From contig NC_088782.1 in the NCBI RefSeq assembly GCF_958450345.1, positions 89,946,858 through 90,010,857 of the forward strand: a stretch of DNA of 64,000 bases, written 5' to 3'. Position numbers and translations under genes: made by a program. A model generated the notes under the pieces. It was not told where the DNA came from, did no database searches, and worked only from the letters and a program-made list of their open reading frames with translations. Shown in pieces: positions 22,466 through 33,005 of the stretch (positions are counted from its first letter, which is position 1; each line of letters begins with the position of its first letter). The DNA is from Calliphora vicina (lineage: Eukaryota; Arthropoda; Insecta; Diptera; Calliphoridae).

Positions 22466-25400
22466 ACAAGTAAGAGAGCTAAATTCGGCTGTGCCGAATC
22501 TTAAATACCCTTCACCAAATTATACTTTAAAATAAAAATTTTAAATATTTTTAGGTAAACACAAATTCAATTTTATTTCTCCAATTTTTTGGAATTTTTT
22601 CTCGAAATTGTTTTTTAATTTTTTTTAAAATTTAGTGAAAAAAAAATTTGGGTTAAAAAATATTTTTTCGATTGTAGGTCCAACTTACTATGGTCTTATA
22701 TACGTCGTTGCAAAGGTCTTTGAAATATCTATCATTAGATATCCATAATACAGATATAGGTCAAAATTTTGTGTAGAACAACATTTTCTGTAGAAAATCT
22801 TGTCTATAACAATATTTTCTGTAGAAAATCTTGTCTATAACAATATTTTCTGTAGAAAATCTTGTGTAGAACAACATTTTCTATAGAAAATCTTGTGTAG
22901 AACAACATTTTCTATAGAAAATCTTGTGTAGAACAACATTTTCTATAGAAAATCTTGTGTAGAACAACATTTTCTATAGAAAATCTTGTGTAGAACAACA
23001 TTTTCTATAGAAAATCTTGTGTAGAACAACATTTTCTATAGAAAATCTTGTGTAGAACAACATTTTCTATAGAAAATCTTGTGTAGAACAACATTTTCTA
23101 TAGAAAATCTTGTGTAGAACAACATTTTCTATAGAAAATCTTGTGTAGAACAACATTTTCTATAGAAAATCTTGTGTAGAACAACATTTTCTATAGAAAA
23201 TCTTGTGTAGAACAACATTTTCTATAGAAAATCTTGTGTAGAACAACATTTTCTATAGAAAATCTTGTGTAGAACAACATTTTCTATAGAAAATCTTGTG
23301 TAGAACAACATTTTCTATAGAAAATCTTGTGTAGAACAACATTTTCTATAGAAAATCTTGTGTAGAACAACATTTTCTATAGAAAATCTTGTGTAGAACA
23401 ACATTTTCTATAGAAAATCTTGTGTAGAACAACATTTTCTATAGAAAATCTTGTGTAGAACAACATTTTCTATAGAAAATCTTGTGTAGAACAACATTTT
23501 CTATAGAAAATCTTGTGTAGAACAACATTTTCTATAGATACTTAATCTTGTGTAGAACAACATTTTCTATAGAAAATCTTGTGTAGAACAACATTTTCTA
23601 TAGATACTTAATCTTGTGTAGAACAACATTTTCTATAGAAAATCTTGTGTAGAACAACATTTTCTATAGAAAATCTTGTGTAGAACAACATTTTCTATAG
23701 AAAATCTTGTGTAGAACAACATTTTCTATAGAAAATCTTGTGTAGAACAACATTTTCTATAGAAAATCTTGTGTAGAACAACATTTTCTATAGATACTTA
23801 ATCTTGTGTAGAACAACATTTTCTATAGAAAATCTTGTGTAGAACAACATTTTCTATAGATACTTAATCTTGTGTAGAACAACATTTTCTATAGAAAATC
23901 TTGTGTAGAACAACATTTTCTATAGAAAATCTTGTGTAGAACAACATTTTCTATAGAAAATCTTGTGTAGAACAACATTTTCTATAGAAAATCTTGTGTA
24001 GAACAACATTTTCTATAGAAAATCTTGTGTAGAACAACATTTTCTATAGAAAATCTTGTGTAGAACAACATTTTCTATAGAAAATCTTGTGTAGAACAAC
24101 ATTTTCTATAGAAAATCTTGTGTAGAACAACATTTTCTATAGATACTTAATCTTGTGTAGAACAACATTTTCTATAGAAAATCTTGTGTAGAACAACATT
24201 GTCTATAGAAAATCTTGTGTAGAACAACATTGTCTATAGAAAATCTTGTGTAGAACAATATTTTCTATAGAAAATCTTGTGTAGAACAATATTTTCTATA
24301 GAAAATCTTGTGTAGAACAATATTTTCTATAGAAAATCTTGTGTAGAACAATATTTTCTATAGAAAATCTTGTGTAGAACAATATTTTCTATAGAAAATC
24401 TTGTGTAGAACAATATTTTCTATAGAAAATCTTGTGTAGAACAATATTTTCTATAGAAAATCTTGTGTAGAACAATATTTTTTATAGAAAATCTTGTGTA
24501 GAACAATATTTTCTGTAGAAAATCTTGAGTATAACAATATTTGCTATACAAAATCTTGTGTATGACGATATTTTCTATAGAAAATCTGGTATAGAACAAT
24601 ATTTTCTATAGAAAATCTTGTGTAGAACAATATTTTTTATAGAAAATCTTGTGTAGAACAATATTTTCTATAGAAAATCTTGTGTAGAACAATATTTTCT
24701 ATAGAAAATCTTGTGTAGAACAATATTTTCTGTAGAAAATCTTGAGTATAACAATATTTTCTGTAGAAAATCTTGTGTAGAACAACATTTTCTATAGAAA
24801 ATCTTGTGTATGACGATATTTTCTATAGAAAATCTGGTATAGAACAATATTTTATATAGAAAATCTTGCCTAGAACAATATTTTATATAGAAAATCTTGC
24901 CTAGAACAATATTTTATATAGAAAATCTTGCCTAGAACAATATTTTATATAGAAAATCTTGCGTAGAACAATATTGTCTATAGAAAATCTTGCGTAGAAC
25001 AATATTTTCTATAAACAATCTTGTGTATAACAATATTTGCTGTAGAAAATCTTAAGTATAACTATATTTTCTGTTGAAAATCTTGAGTGTAACATTTTTC
25101 TATAGAAAATAAAATAATTTTCTATAGAAAATCTTGTCTATAACTATATTTTTTGGACATGTTGTGTATAACAGTATTTTTTCTATAGAAAATCGTATGA
25201 AAAACAGCATTTTCTTTAAAAATCTTGTCTATTATAACAGCATTTTCTATAGAAAATCTCGTATTCAACAGCACTTTCTATAGACAATTTTGTGATAACA
25301 GATGACTGTTTACAACATAAAGCTACAGTAATATTAAAATTTTAAGTACTCTGGTGATGAAGAAAGTAATTTTCTAATACTATTTTAATACGGAACAAAA

Positions 25401-25605
25401 ATATAATTTTCCATCCCTGTATATAAGATTAAAATTAAATCTTAAAATAGGAGAACACATATGGAACAGTAACAGCAAATCCATTATAGAATCGTTTACA
25501 TAATCTGTTGAAATTTCATAAAATTTTATAGAAATTGCAAACGGAATGACAAACTTAAATATACATATGTTATAGCCTTGCCACTTATGATGAAGGGTAT
25601 TAAAA
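22466..25605 (-). mobile_element. DINE-like element carrying an expanded minisatellite
   Basis: The left boundary is the 3-prime end of the family (ACAAGTAAGAGAGCT, hairpin ATTCGGCTGTGCCGAAT). After the family text CCAACTTACTATGGTCTTAT the sequence enters a 2.5-kb tandem array (22770-25300). Beyond the array the family text resumes with GCAAACGGAATGACAAACTT and the 5-prime end GATGAAGGGTATTAAAA. The array is thus inside the element. Known parallel: tandem repeats inside Drosophila DINE-1/Helitron elements that expand into satellites. Confidence 0.7.
22770..25300. repeat. 31-bp minisatellite array, about 80 units
   Basis: The unit is AAAATCTTGTGTAGAACAAC plus ATTTTCTATAG (31 bp), and each junction forms the perfect palindrome TTTTCTATAGAAAA. 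Units between about 22860 and 24160 are nearly identical. Those beyond about 24480 become increasingly diverged, as do the first three. A 35-bp variant containing GATACTTAATC begins at 23537, 23603, 23793, 23859 and 24142. No long open frame. Confidence 0.95.
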
Positions 25606-25707
25606 GAATTAAACACAACAATCGAACAAAAAGCTTTTTCTGAAATGTTTGTTATTTACTTTCATGTTTAAAAACGGCTAAAAAAATAGAATAACAATAT
25701 GGGAGTC

Positions 25708-25896
25708 AAGGCGAATTGTTTAGACAAGTGAACTGTCAATTCACTTGTGATTGTTGTGGCGAAAAATACAACAAACCCAAAAGCAAAAACAACAACAGGC
25801 AACTTTGACAGTTCGACTATCTTTTAACAAAAACAAAGTACCTGTTGTTTTTGTACATGTTGTAGTTCTGTCGTCACCTTCTACAGATTCGCCTTG
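25708..25896. mobile_element. MITE with CAAGGCGAAT ends, copy 1
   Basis: About 190 bp, left end CAAGGCGAATTGT and right end CAGATTCGCCTTG. TGGGAG appears just outside both ends and may be a target duplication. Internal arms contain ACAACAGGC..GACAGTTCG and related inverted text. Confidence 0.55.
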
Positions 25897-26392
25897 CTGG
25901 GAGTGGTTGCGTTGCTCAATTATTTGTTGACAATAGCAACAAACAACAACAAAAATAAAATAAGCGCAAAAGCAACGTGCTCAAACAACGTGGTTGTTGT
26001 TTTTGTACAATATGTGTTCTGTGCAGTGTTACCACATGTCAAGTTTTCCCTTTTTAGCAAGGTTTTTGAGACGCAAAAAGTTTTATTTTTAAAAAAATAT
26101 TTTTTTTGGAATATTGATATCAATAAGTTGAACCGATGATTTCAAAATGATAGTCCCCAAATTCATTCACTAAATGGGGAGATTGATTTGAATATATTGA
26201 AAGTGTCTCCAGCACTAAATTCACATAAATTATCTCAGTTTGATTACATATGTATATGTACGAATTGGGTTTTGTAATTTTAGTATGTACTTAGAAATAA
26301 AAAGTTTTCTTCAAAAAACATATAGCAACACTGGTTCTGTGTACGCGTGAGAGAGTTGCTCTTTTGAGAACACATTATAAAAAGCTCTCTCT

Positions 26393-26632
26393 CAAGGCGA
26401 ATTTATATACTAGGTGGTGTTGATAGCACAGCTGATTAATGCTGTTTGAGCTGTCAATTATCCTGTGATTGTTGCGGCGAATGCTACAACAAACGTAAAA
26501 GTAACACAAACAACAGGCATACTTTGACAGCTTAAACCACATAAACAAAAACAAATTGCAAGTGGTTTTTGTAAATGTTGTACTTGTTGTAGAATCGACA
26601 CCACCTGGTATATAAATTCGCATTGCTGAAGA
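26393..26632. mobile_element. MITE with CAAGGCGAAT ends, copy 2
   Basis: Inverted ends AAGGCGAATTTATATACTAG and the near complement TATATAAATTCGCATTG. GGTGGTGTTGATAGCAC on the left mirrors GAATCGACACCACC on the right. Similar interior to copy 1. Overlapping minus-strand open frames (26375-26724) cross the element ends and are not gene-like. Confidence 0.6.
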
Positions 26633-26749
26633 TTGACAAAAAAACACATACATACATACATACAAATAAAGATTTGTTTGTTATTATACATATATTTGCA
26701 TGACGTCATGGAAAACAATAACAAATTACATTGTGTTTTGTTTTTTTTG

Positions 26750-27209
26750 GTTATATCTCAGCCCAGGTCCAACTTACTATGGTCTTATATACGTCGATGC
26801 AAAGGTCTCTGAAATATCTATCATTAGATATCCATATTGTCTATATTAATGACTTAGTAATCCAGATATAGGTCAAAAATAGGTAAAAAATCGAGGTTGT
26901 CCTGGTTTTTTCCTTATATCTCAGCCATTTGTGGACCGATTTTCTCGATTTTAAATAGCAACCGAGCCGGAAGAATTCCGGAGATATTGATATATGAATC
27001 ATGTATGTATGTTATTTGGGGGCTTCGGAAAGTTGATTTCAACACACAGACGGACAGACGGACAGACGGACATGGCTATATCGATTCCGCTATCTATAAC
27101 GATCCAGAATATATATACTTTATGGGGTCGCAAATGAAAAATGTGGAAATTACAAACGGAATGACAAACTTATATATACCCTTGCCACTCATGGTGAAGG
27201 GTATAAAAA
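26750..27209 (-). mobile_element. DINE-like element, 3-prime truncated
   Basis: Family text CCAACTTACTATGGTCTTAT through to the 5-prime end GGTGAAGGGTATAAAAAC. The 3-prime hairpin is absent. The 150-codon open frame 26897-27349 is repeat sequence: it contains the GACGGACAGACGG run and continues into the next repeat, and the diverged copy at 10431-10801 does not keep it open. I do not call it a gene. Confidence 0.65.
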
Positions 27210-28830
27210 CTAATTTTTACTTAAAATATGTCCATATTTACTTGTATATGAGCTTTTGTCTTCGTAGGATACCATTAACCTATTCGCAGGTATGGCCAAA
27301 AAATATTTTTTTTAACGGCTGTTTCAAAACTCCATTTTCAAATTTTTAAAAATTTTGTTAAACAAATTTCAGTTTTTTTCGATCATCACATTGGAGTTTA
27401 TTGAGATCAAAATAGGGAAAAAAAATATGAAAAAATTATGTCAATACCTCTTACAGTTTTTCCGTACCTGCGATTTAAATTTTGCGTTTTTCAAGAAAAA
27501 CTAATTTTTTGTCCATATTTAGGCGAATAAGCCTTATTTCCTTACTGTTATAAGTTTTAAGTAAAACTTATTCACAGTATTATAATCCTGGTAATTATAA
27601 ATATGTTCTGAAAGTTTTACTAAAATCGGAAAACGATAACCTTTGAATCGTGAAGGTCAAAGGTCAAATTTTTCAATATTTGGAATTTCTAATGAAAAGA
27701 TAGCGAAATGTTATATATTTTTGTGCCGATTTTAATGCAACTTAAGGAAAATATAACATAAAGTCCAGAATTTAAAATAACAGCACAAAAATGGAAATTA
27801 ACCCTTAGCAGCACTTGGGGTCCAAATTACCCTCAACTTTTAAAATCACGAAAAACTCAACCATTTTGACCCCAAGTCCTCTTAAAGGGTAAAATCTATT
27901 TTTGCACTGTTGTTGTAAATGCTAGACCCTAATATATATTTTCCTCTAGTTTCATGAAAATCGGTCCAAAAATATATAACAGTTCGCTATCTTTTCATTA
28001 GAAATTCCAAATATTGAAAAATTTGACCTTTGACCTTCACGATTCAAAGGTTATCGTTTTCCGATTTTAGTAAAACTTTCAGAACATATTTAGAACTACA
28101 AGGACTATAATATTATGAATAGGTTTTACTTAAAATTTATAACAGTAAGGAAATTGGACTCATTCGCCTAAATATGGACAAAAAATTAGTTTTTCTTGAA
28201 AAACGCAAAATTTAAATCGCAGGTACGGAAAAACTGTAAGAGGTATTGACATAATTTTTTCATATTTTTATTCCCTATTTTGATCTCAATAAACCCCAAT
28301 GTGATGATCGAAAAAAACTGAAATTTGTTTAACAAAATTTTTAAAAATTTGAAAATGGAGTTTTGAAACAGCCGTTAAAAAAATTATTTTTTTTGGCCAT
28401 ACCTGCGAATAGGTTAACGGTATCCTACGAAGACAAAAACTCATATGCAAGTAAATATGGACATATTTTAAGTAAAAATGAGCTTTTATTTTAATTTTTC
28501 TCGAAATATCTTAATTTTTTTTCCTAAATTTTTTGTTCAAGTGACCTGAAACACGTTAATGGTCTGGCGAATTTGTAATAACTTTAAAATTTTTGAATCA
28601 AATTTTGTCATTTATCTCATTACAACGATAATTACGTACATATTTCGATTCTTTTGCATTAAATTGCAAAAGTATTTATTTAGTAGCAAAATTTTTTCAA
28701 AAACTGAAAAATTTGCATTTTTCTCTAATTTTGGCGATAATACAGTTTTTGGGTCATTTTGAACCAAAGGAGATACAGGGTTAATTTCCAAAATTTTTTT
28801 TAATGTAATATTATTCAGTTTTTGAAAAAA
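27205..28830. repeat. Large palindrome built from the Tc1-type AGTGTCCC family
   Basis: 27212-27840 is the near-perfect reverse complement of 27870-28490, centred near 27855. For example, TTCGTAGGATACCATTAACC near 27262 mirrors GGTATCCTACGAAGAC near 28420. The right arm continues as ordinary family sequence to about 28830. It is an inverted duplication, able to fold on itself. Short open frames inside are not conserved. Confidence 0.75.
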
Positions 28831-28839
28831 TGTTGCTAC

Positions 28840-29700
28840 TAAATAAATACTTACTGTTATGAATTTTAAGTAAAACCTATTCATAATATTATAGTCCTTG
28901 TAATTTTAAATATGGTCTGAAAGTTTTACTAAAATCGGAAAACGATAACCTTTGAATCGTGTAGGTCAAAGGTCAAATTTTTCAATATTTGGAATTTCTA
29001 ATGAAAAGATAGCGAAATGTTATATATTTTTGGGCCGATTTTAATTTAACTTAGGAAAAATATAACATAAAGTCCAGAATTTAAAATAACAGCACAAAAA
29101 TGGAAATTAACCCTTAGCAGCACTTGGGATCCAAATTACCCTCAACTTTTAAAATCACGAAAAACACAACCATTTTGACCCCAAGTCCTCTTAAAGGTTA
29201 AAATTCATTTTTGCACTGTTGTTGTAAATTCTAGACCCCAATATATATTTTCCTCAAGTTTCATGAAAATCGGCCCAAAAATATATAACATTTCGCTATC
29301 TTTTCATTAGAAATTCCAAATATTGAAAAATTTGACCTTTGACCTACACGATTCAAAGGTTATCGTTTTCCGATTTTAGTAAAACTTTCACAACATATTT
29401 AAAATTACAAGGACTATAATACTATGAATAGGTTTTACTTAAAATTCATTGAATGAGCTTTTCTTTTAATTTTTCTCGAAATATCTTAATTTTGTTTCTA
29501 AATTTTTTGTTCAAGTGGCCTGAAACACGTTAATGGTCTGGCGAATTTGTAATAACTTTAAAATTTTTTAATCAAATTTTGTCATTTATATCTCATTACA
29601 ACGATAATTACGTACATATTTCGATTCTTTTGCATTCAATTGCAAAAGTATTTATCTAGTAGCAAAATTTTTTCAAAAACTGAAAAATTTCTGAAAAAAT
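28840..29700. repeat. Second palindrome of the same family
   Basis: 28855-29160 is inverted relative to 29165-29450 (GAATTTTAAGTAAAACCTAT versus ATAGGTTTTACTTAAAATTC). The family then jumps to its CTGGCGAATTTGTAATAAC part, so an internal segment is deleted. Adjacent to the first palindrome with little between. Confidence 0.7.
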
Positions 29701-29904
29701 CGGCTGTCACTCTAATGTATATAGATTCTTTATACATGCGATTGGTTACAGGCAGGAGCTTATAAATGAGTTTAATTCCGACTGACGACATGAAGTCATA
29801 GTCGTACGTTCTTATTATATTTTGTTTATTTATTATTTGAAAAATTGATATCACAAAGAAATGAATTAATTAAAGAACAATTAACTATGTAACTAACTGT
29901 TAAA

Positions 29905-30100
29905 GCAACAATGGTGTGCAAGTTTTGGAATGGCCGCCACAATCCCTTGATAGTAAAGAAGAAAGACCCTCAAATTTAAAAGATTTAGAAACAATATTAT
30001 AAACAGAATGAGAAAAAATATCTCTGGATAATATTATATCTCTAGTTGTATATCTCTACTAAATGAAATTATCATTATCGGGTCATAATAAATATTCCGA
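29905..30100 (+). pseudogene. Tc1-like transposase C-terminal relic
   Basis: Translation gives VQVLEWPPQSLD, the Tc1 catalytic-region motif W-P-x-Q-S-(P)-D-L, then KEERPSNLKDLETIL, then two stops and EKIS. It closes with GHNKY, like the usual Tc1 C terminus. The segment normally following the PQSPD motif (NPIENLW) is deleted, which removes the third catalytic acidic residue region. Non-functional. The TIRs of this element were not found. Confidence 0.75.
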
Positions 30101-30141
30101 CATTCAATTCAATATTAAGTGTTATATTTAAAACGACAATG

Positions 30142-30867
30142 CAGTGTGGTTCCAAATCAAAATCTAGGTGGACAAAATTATGAAAATCGGTATCTTCAGA
30201 ATTTGGAAAAACTAAGTTTTTTCGGAAGCTGACAATCTGCTCTCCACCAATACAAATGGGTTTTTCAATTGGACATTTCGTTTTCTCGACAGAAGCGCCA
30301 GAAGTTCAACAAATTTTGAATCATATTTTCGTTAATTTTTTTAAATATTTTACTGCTTTACTAAATTAAATATATCTCAATGGTTTTACCATATAGAAAT
30401 GCATACATCAAAACATAGATAAACATTGATATAGGCTTTTATTAAATGTATATCTTATATTTATGGGCCTCTCCATTTTCCTGTTATAGTCCTTTAAACT
30501 TGGTTCTCAAATATACTGATATTTTTTTTCTAAGAATGTTATATAGCTTGCCAAAAAAAAGACCGTCGAAGCCCGTCCAATGACTATATACATCATTTAA
30601 AGAAACTTCTGGGGAATTTCTTTGTAAAAAAATGGTAGCCGCCAGCACCCGCCGAAATACATACTTTTTTTAATCTTTACGGAATGGAATTTTTAGAAAT
30701 ATTTCTTTATTTATTATTGATTTTTATATATCTAGACCCTACTGTAACTTGAAAAAAAGTTTATATTGATCTTTTAAAGATTTTTTTTGGAATCGGAGAT
30801 ACCAATTCTATATAAAAAGATCGCCAAATAATTTTGTCCACCTAGATTTTGATTTGGAACCACAGTG
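30142..30867. mobile_element. Transib-like MITE, second family (TIR CACTGTGGTTCC)
   Basis: 726 bp with inverted ends of about 37 bp. The left end reads CAGTGTGGTTCCAAATC and the complement of the right end CACTGTGGTTCCAAATC. It is flanked by a perfect 5-bp duplication CAATG (30137-30141, 30868-30872). Ends and duplication length fit Transib, as for the 229-524 family, but the TIR beyond the first eight bases is different. Non-coding. It abuts the Helitron helicase fragment. Confidence 0.7.
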
Positions 30868-30872
30868 CAATG

Positions 30873-31498
30873 GTTCAAAATGATTTCATATCCCCACCTT
30901 TTCCAATGGTTGACCTTGCTGACCCTGCTTTATTTATTGTTATGAAAAATGCTAGCCTTATGGGGAATTGTGTTCTGCGCAAAACGAATGGGAGGTCTAG
31001 ATTATTAGGAGGCAGGTCAATCCTTGGGATAAATGCGGGACTTCCTTTGGCAGTTCCTGTCAGGATATTTGCACATGTGAGGTTTTTCGAAAATTTGGTC
31101 ACCTGCAATCTTATGCCATTACAGAGTCCTCTCCTAGTATTTAAATTCCGCAGAAGTATTACAATAGCACCGACCATGAGGTTTAATTTATGAGGCGGCA
31201 TACCAGATGGTGAAATGCTGTTCAAAAGCTCGACCGGATAGTTTTCTCTTTCGGCTATGCTATCACATTCTATTGTGTCAATACTCAAGTATGTGAAACG
31301 ATCGCCCTCTAAAAGGTTTAACACATCCTCGTTGATTTGACAAACGTCATAATTTCTAAGGTAAAGAATGGCAGATTTTGAATACTTTTCTAATGTAGAA
31401 CAATAAAATTTTCCACCAAAATTGCTCTTTACAATTGAGTCTTGAACCATCATTTCATTTGGAATTTCAATAATATCTTCTCCAAACTCCGATTCCAT
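30873..31498 (-). pseudogene. Helitron Pif1-type helicase C-terminal fragment
   Basis: A 207-codon frame with the C-terminal third of a Helitron RepHel helicase. It contains YLSIDTIECD, ERENYPVELLNSISPSGMPP, LNLMVGAIVILLRNLN, RGLCNGIRLQV, FIPRIDLPP and FPIRLAFFITINKA. These are superfamily 1 helicase motifs V-VI as found in Pif1/Helitron proteins. At the final INKA-QGQ motif a roughly 7-base insertion resembling a local duplication shifts the frame; the expected QGQPLEKVGI is readable in the next frame before a stop. The Rep domain and helicase motifs I-IV are absent, and upstream sequence is unrelated. The frame starts at an internal methionine. A dead fragment. Confidence 0.85.
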
Positions 31499-32318
31499 TC
31501 ATAGGTCTTCATAAAAATCTAGAAAATATAAAAATTCCCTACAAAAAATAAGTCACTATATAGCCAAAATCTGGCTTTGTTGCGATCTTCCGCAGAGAAA
31601 GTATGTACTTTAAGTGTTCAGCTCTCTATATCATCAGATAGACTCAGAAAGTTGTAAAAAAGTAAAATCCCCTATATAAAAAATAGTGAGTATATGGAGA
31701 AATATTATAAACGGAAAGTGCCACGCCGCTATTTTTTTATTGTTTATTTATTAACAATTTTGAAAACTTAAACTATAATAAACACTAGTTAACAATATTA
31801 ATTTTAATTATACAAAGTCCCTTAATAGAGCTCTCTAGTATTATTAGAGAAACAGGCGATTTTTATTTACAAAATTAATACTTGATGTACTGCAAATGAA
31901 GACTACTTATTTTTTTTTTTTGTAATGAAAAGTTTCCGCGGAGAAAGTTCTTTAATTATGCCAAATTTCAGCTTCCTATGTTATCAGATGGATTCAGAAA
32001 GTTGCGGAAAGAGAATAGGACATACATACATACAAACATCCGGACATACTAAGAAATTATATATATAATATAGATAGATTTTTCACATTGCCCAAATTTG
32101 TTTGTGCCCAAAAAAAAAAAACTGAGGGTTTCAATTCCTGATCTAAAGATCGGTTTCAAAGATTCCTAACTTTTGTTTGAGTGGAATTTGTACAGCAAAT
32201 TTATCAGCGAGATGCTCTAATTCACTTATGTGCATATATGTATTCATATTGTATTTAATTTTGTTACTCCAAAAACATATACATATTTGAAATTGTTAAA
32301 TATATTAATTCAAATTAC
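31499..32318. other. Repeat remnants downstream of the last visible exon
   Basis: Two related segments (about 31590-31670 and 31930-32065) share TTCCGCGGAGAAAG, ATCAGATxGACTCAGAAAGTTG-like text. The second ends in a TATATATAATATAGAT tail. This looks like RTE/SINE-type 3-prime ends. This stretch is intron of the minus-strand gene if that gene continues. Confidence 0.45.
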
Positions 32319-32366
32319 CTGCCATGCGTTGGCGTCTAAGGTGGCCAGGAATGACATGTCAAATTC
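32319..32366 (-). CDS. Exon of an unrecognised minus-strand gene (48 nt)
   Basis: Encodes EFDMSFLATLDANAWQ in phase 0. On the minus strand it is preceded by an acceptor (..AACTTATTGCAG) and followed by a donor (CAG|GTAATTTG). The length is an exact multiple of three. Base composition is richer in G+C than the surroundings. It follows the 37-nt exon at 32454-32490 across an 87-base intron with compatible phase. I do not recognise the protein family. The next exon downstream was not found within the window. Confidence 0.75.
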
Positions 32367-32453
32367 CTGCAATAAGTTTGTCATATAAATATACATATAT
32401 GTAACACATGGTAATTTTATTTACAATAAGCATGTACCACTACAATAACTCAC

Positions 32454-32490
32454 CTTTCTTCGAAAATTACTTGCGAAATCCAGAGTGAAA
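32454..32490 (-). CDS. Microexon of the same minus-strand gene (37 nt)
   Basis: Encodes (A)FTLDFASNFRRK; its first base completes an alanine codon begun by the previous exon (GC|T). The acceptor is ACATTTTTCCAG|TTTCAC and the donor AAG|GTGAGTTAT, both close to consensus. Only this frame is free of stops, and it is the frame demanded by both neighbouring exons, which is the main evidence that these three segments are one gene. Confidence 0.75.
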
Positions 32491-32796
32491 CTGGAAAAAT
32501 GTTAAATTAAAAAAAAAAACACTAAACAAGAAAACAACAAACAATTATTTTAAATGAAAAAACAAATGATTTGATTATTGTTTCTAAATAGAGTCGATAT
32601 CGTTAGACACAATTTACAATAAGAGTTTATTTCCGTATCCTTTTCTGTATTGTATTTTTTTTTGTTCGTTATGTTTTGTTTGATGTAACGCAAAGGAACT
32701 CACTTTATTTGCACAACATATTATTTTTATAATAATATTTAGAGAAAACTTCCGTATTTCTTTGCGGTTTAATCCAAGAAAATTTAGCAAACTTAC

Positions 32797-32879
32797 GCGT
32801 TAAGAGTTTCGGTGCGAATGCAGCCAGGACCCAGCCTTTGGCTATGTACAACCTGGGGGTGTACCCTTCTCAGCATCTG
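32797..32879 (-). CDS. Exon of the same minus-strand gene (83 nt)
   Basis: Encodes QMLRRVHPQVVHSQRL then GPGCIRTETLN plus two bases of the next codon. The acceptor is CTAACAATTCCAG|CAG and the donor AACGC|GTAAGTTTG. The acceptor is a NAGNAG tandem, so the leading glutamine may be optional. It is separated from the 37-nt exon by a 306-base intron. The basic, R/H-rich start is compatible with a loop or linker, but no domain is recognised. Confidence 0.75.
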
Positions 32880-32964
32880 CTGGAATTGTTAGTTTTTTAT
32901 GTGCGTACAGACTCCATCACCTAAGATACATACATACCCGTTATTAAAAACGTTATAATCACCC

Positions 32965-33005
32965 ACAGATACACTTACTTACTTACTTACTTACATACAT
33001 ACAAA
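32965..33005. repeat. Microsatellite (ACTT)n/(ACAT)n
   Basis: Several ACTT repeats followed by ACATACATAC, in the intron upstream of the 83-nt exon. Confidence 0.8.

Noticed and set aside
22770..25300. CRISPR-like regular repeat array
   Set aside because: Units are contiguous without unique spacers, in a eukaryotic repeat context; it is a minisatellite.
26375..26724. Two overlapping minus-strand frames of 88 and 96 codons
   Set aside because: They cross the ends of a MITE and an (ATGT)n run that supplies MYVCMYV-like starts.
26897..27349. 150-codon plus-strand open frame, one of the longest in the window
   Set aside because: It lies in a DINE-like repeat (GACGGACAGACGG run, GGTGAAGGGTATAAAAAC end) and runs on into an unrelated palindrome; the diverged copy at 10431-10801 does not keep the frame.
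30849..31193. 114-codon plus-strand open frame
   Set aside because: It is antisense to the Helitron helicase fragment, whose minus-strand translation is clearly the real one.
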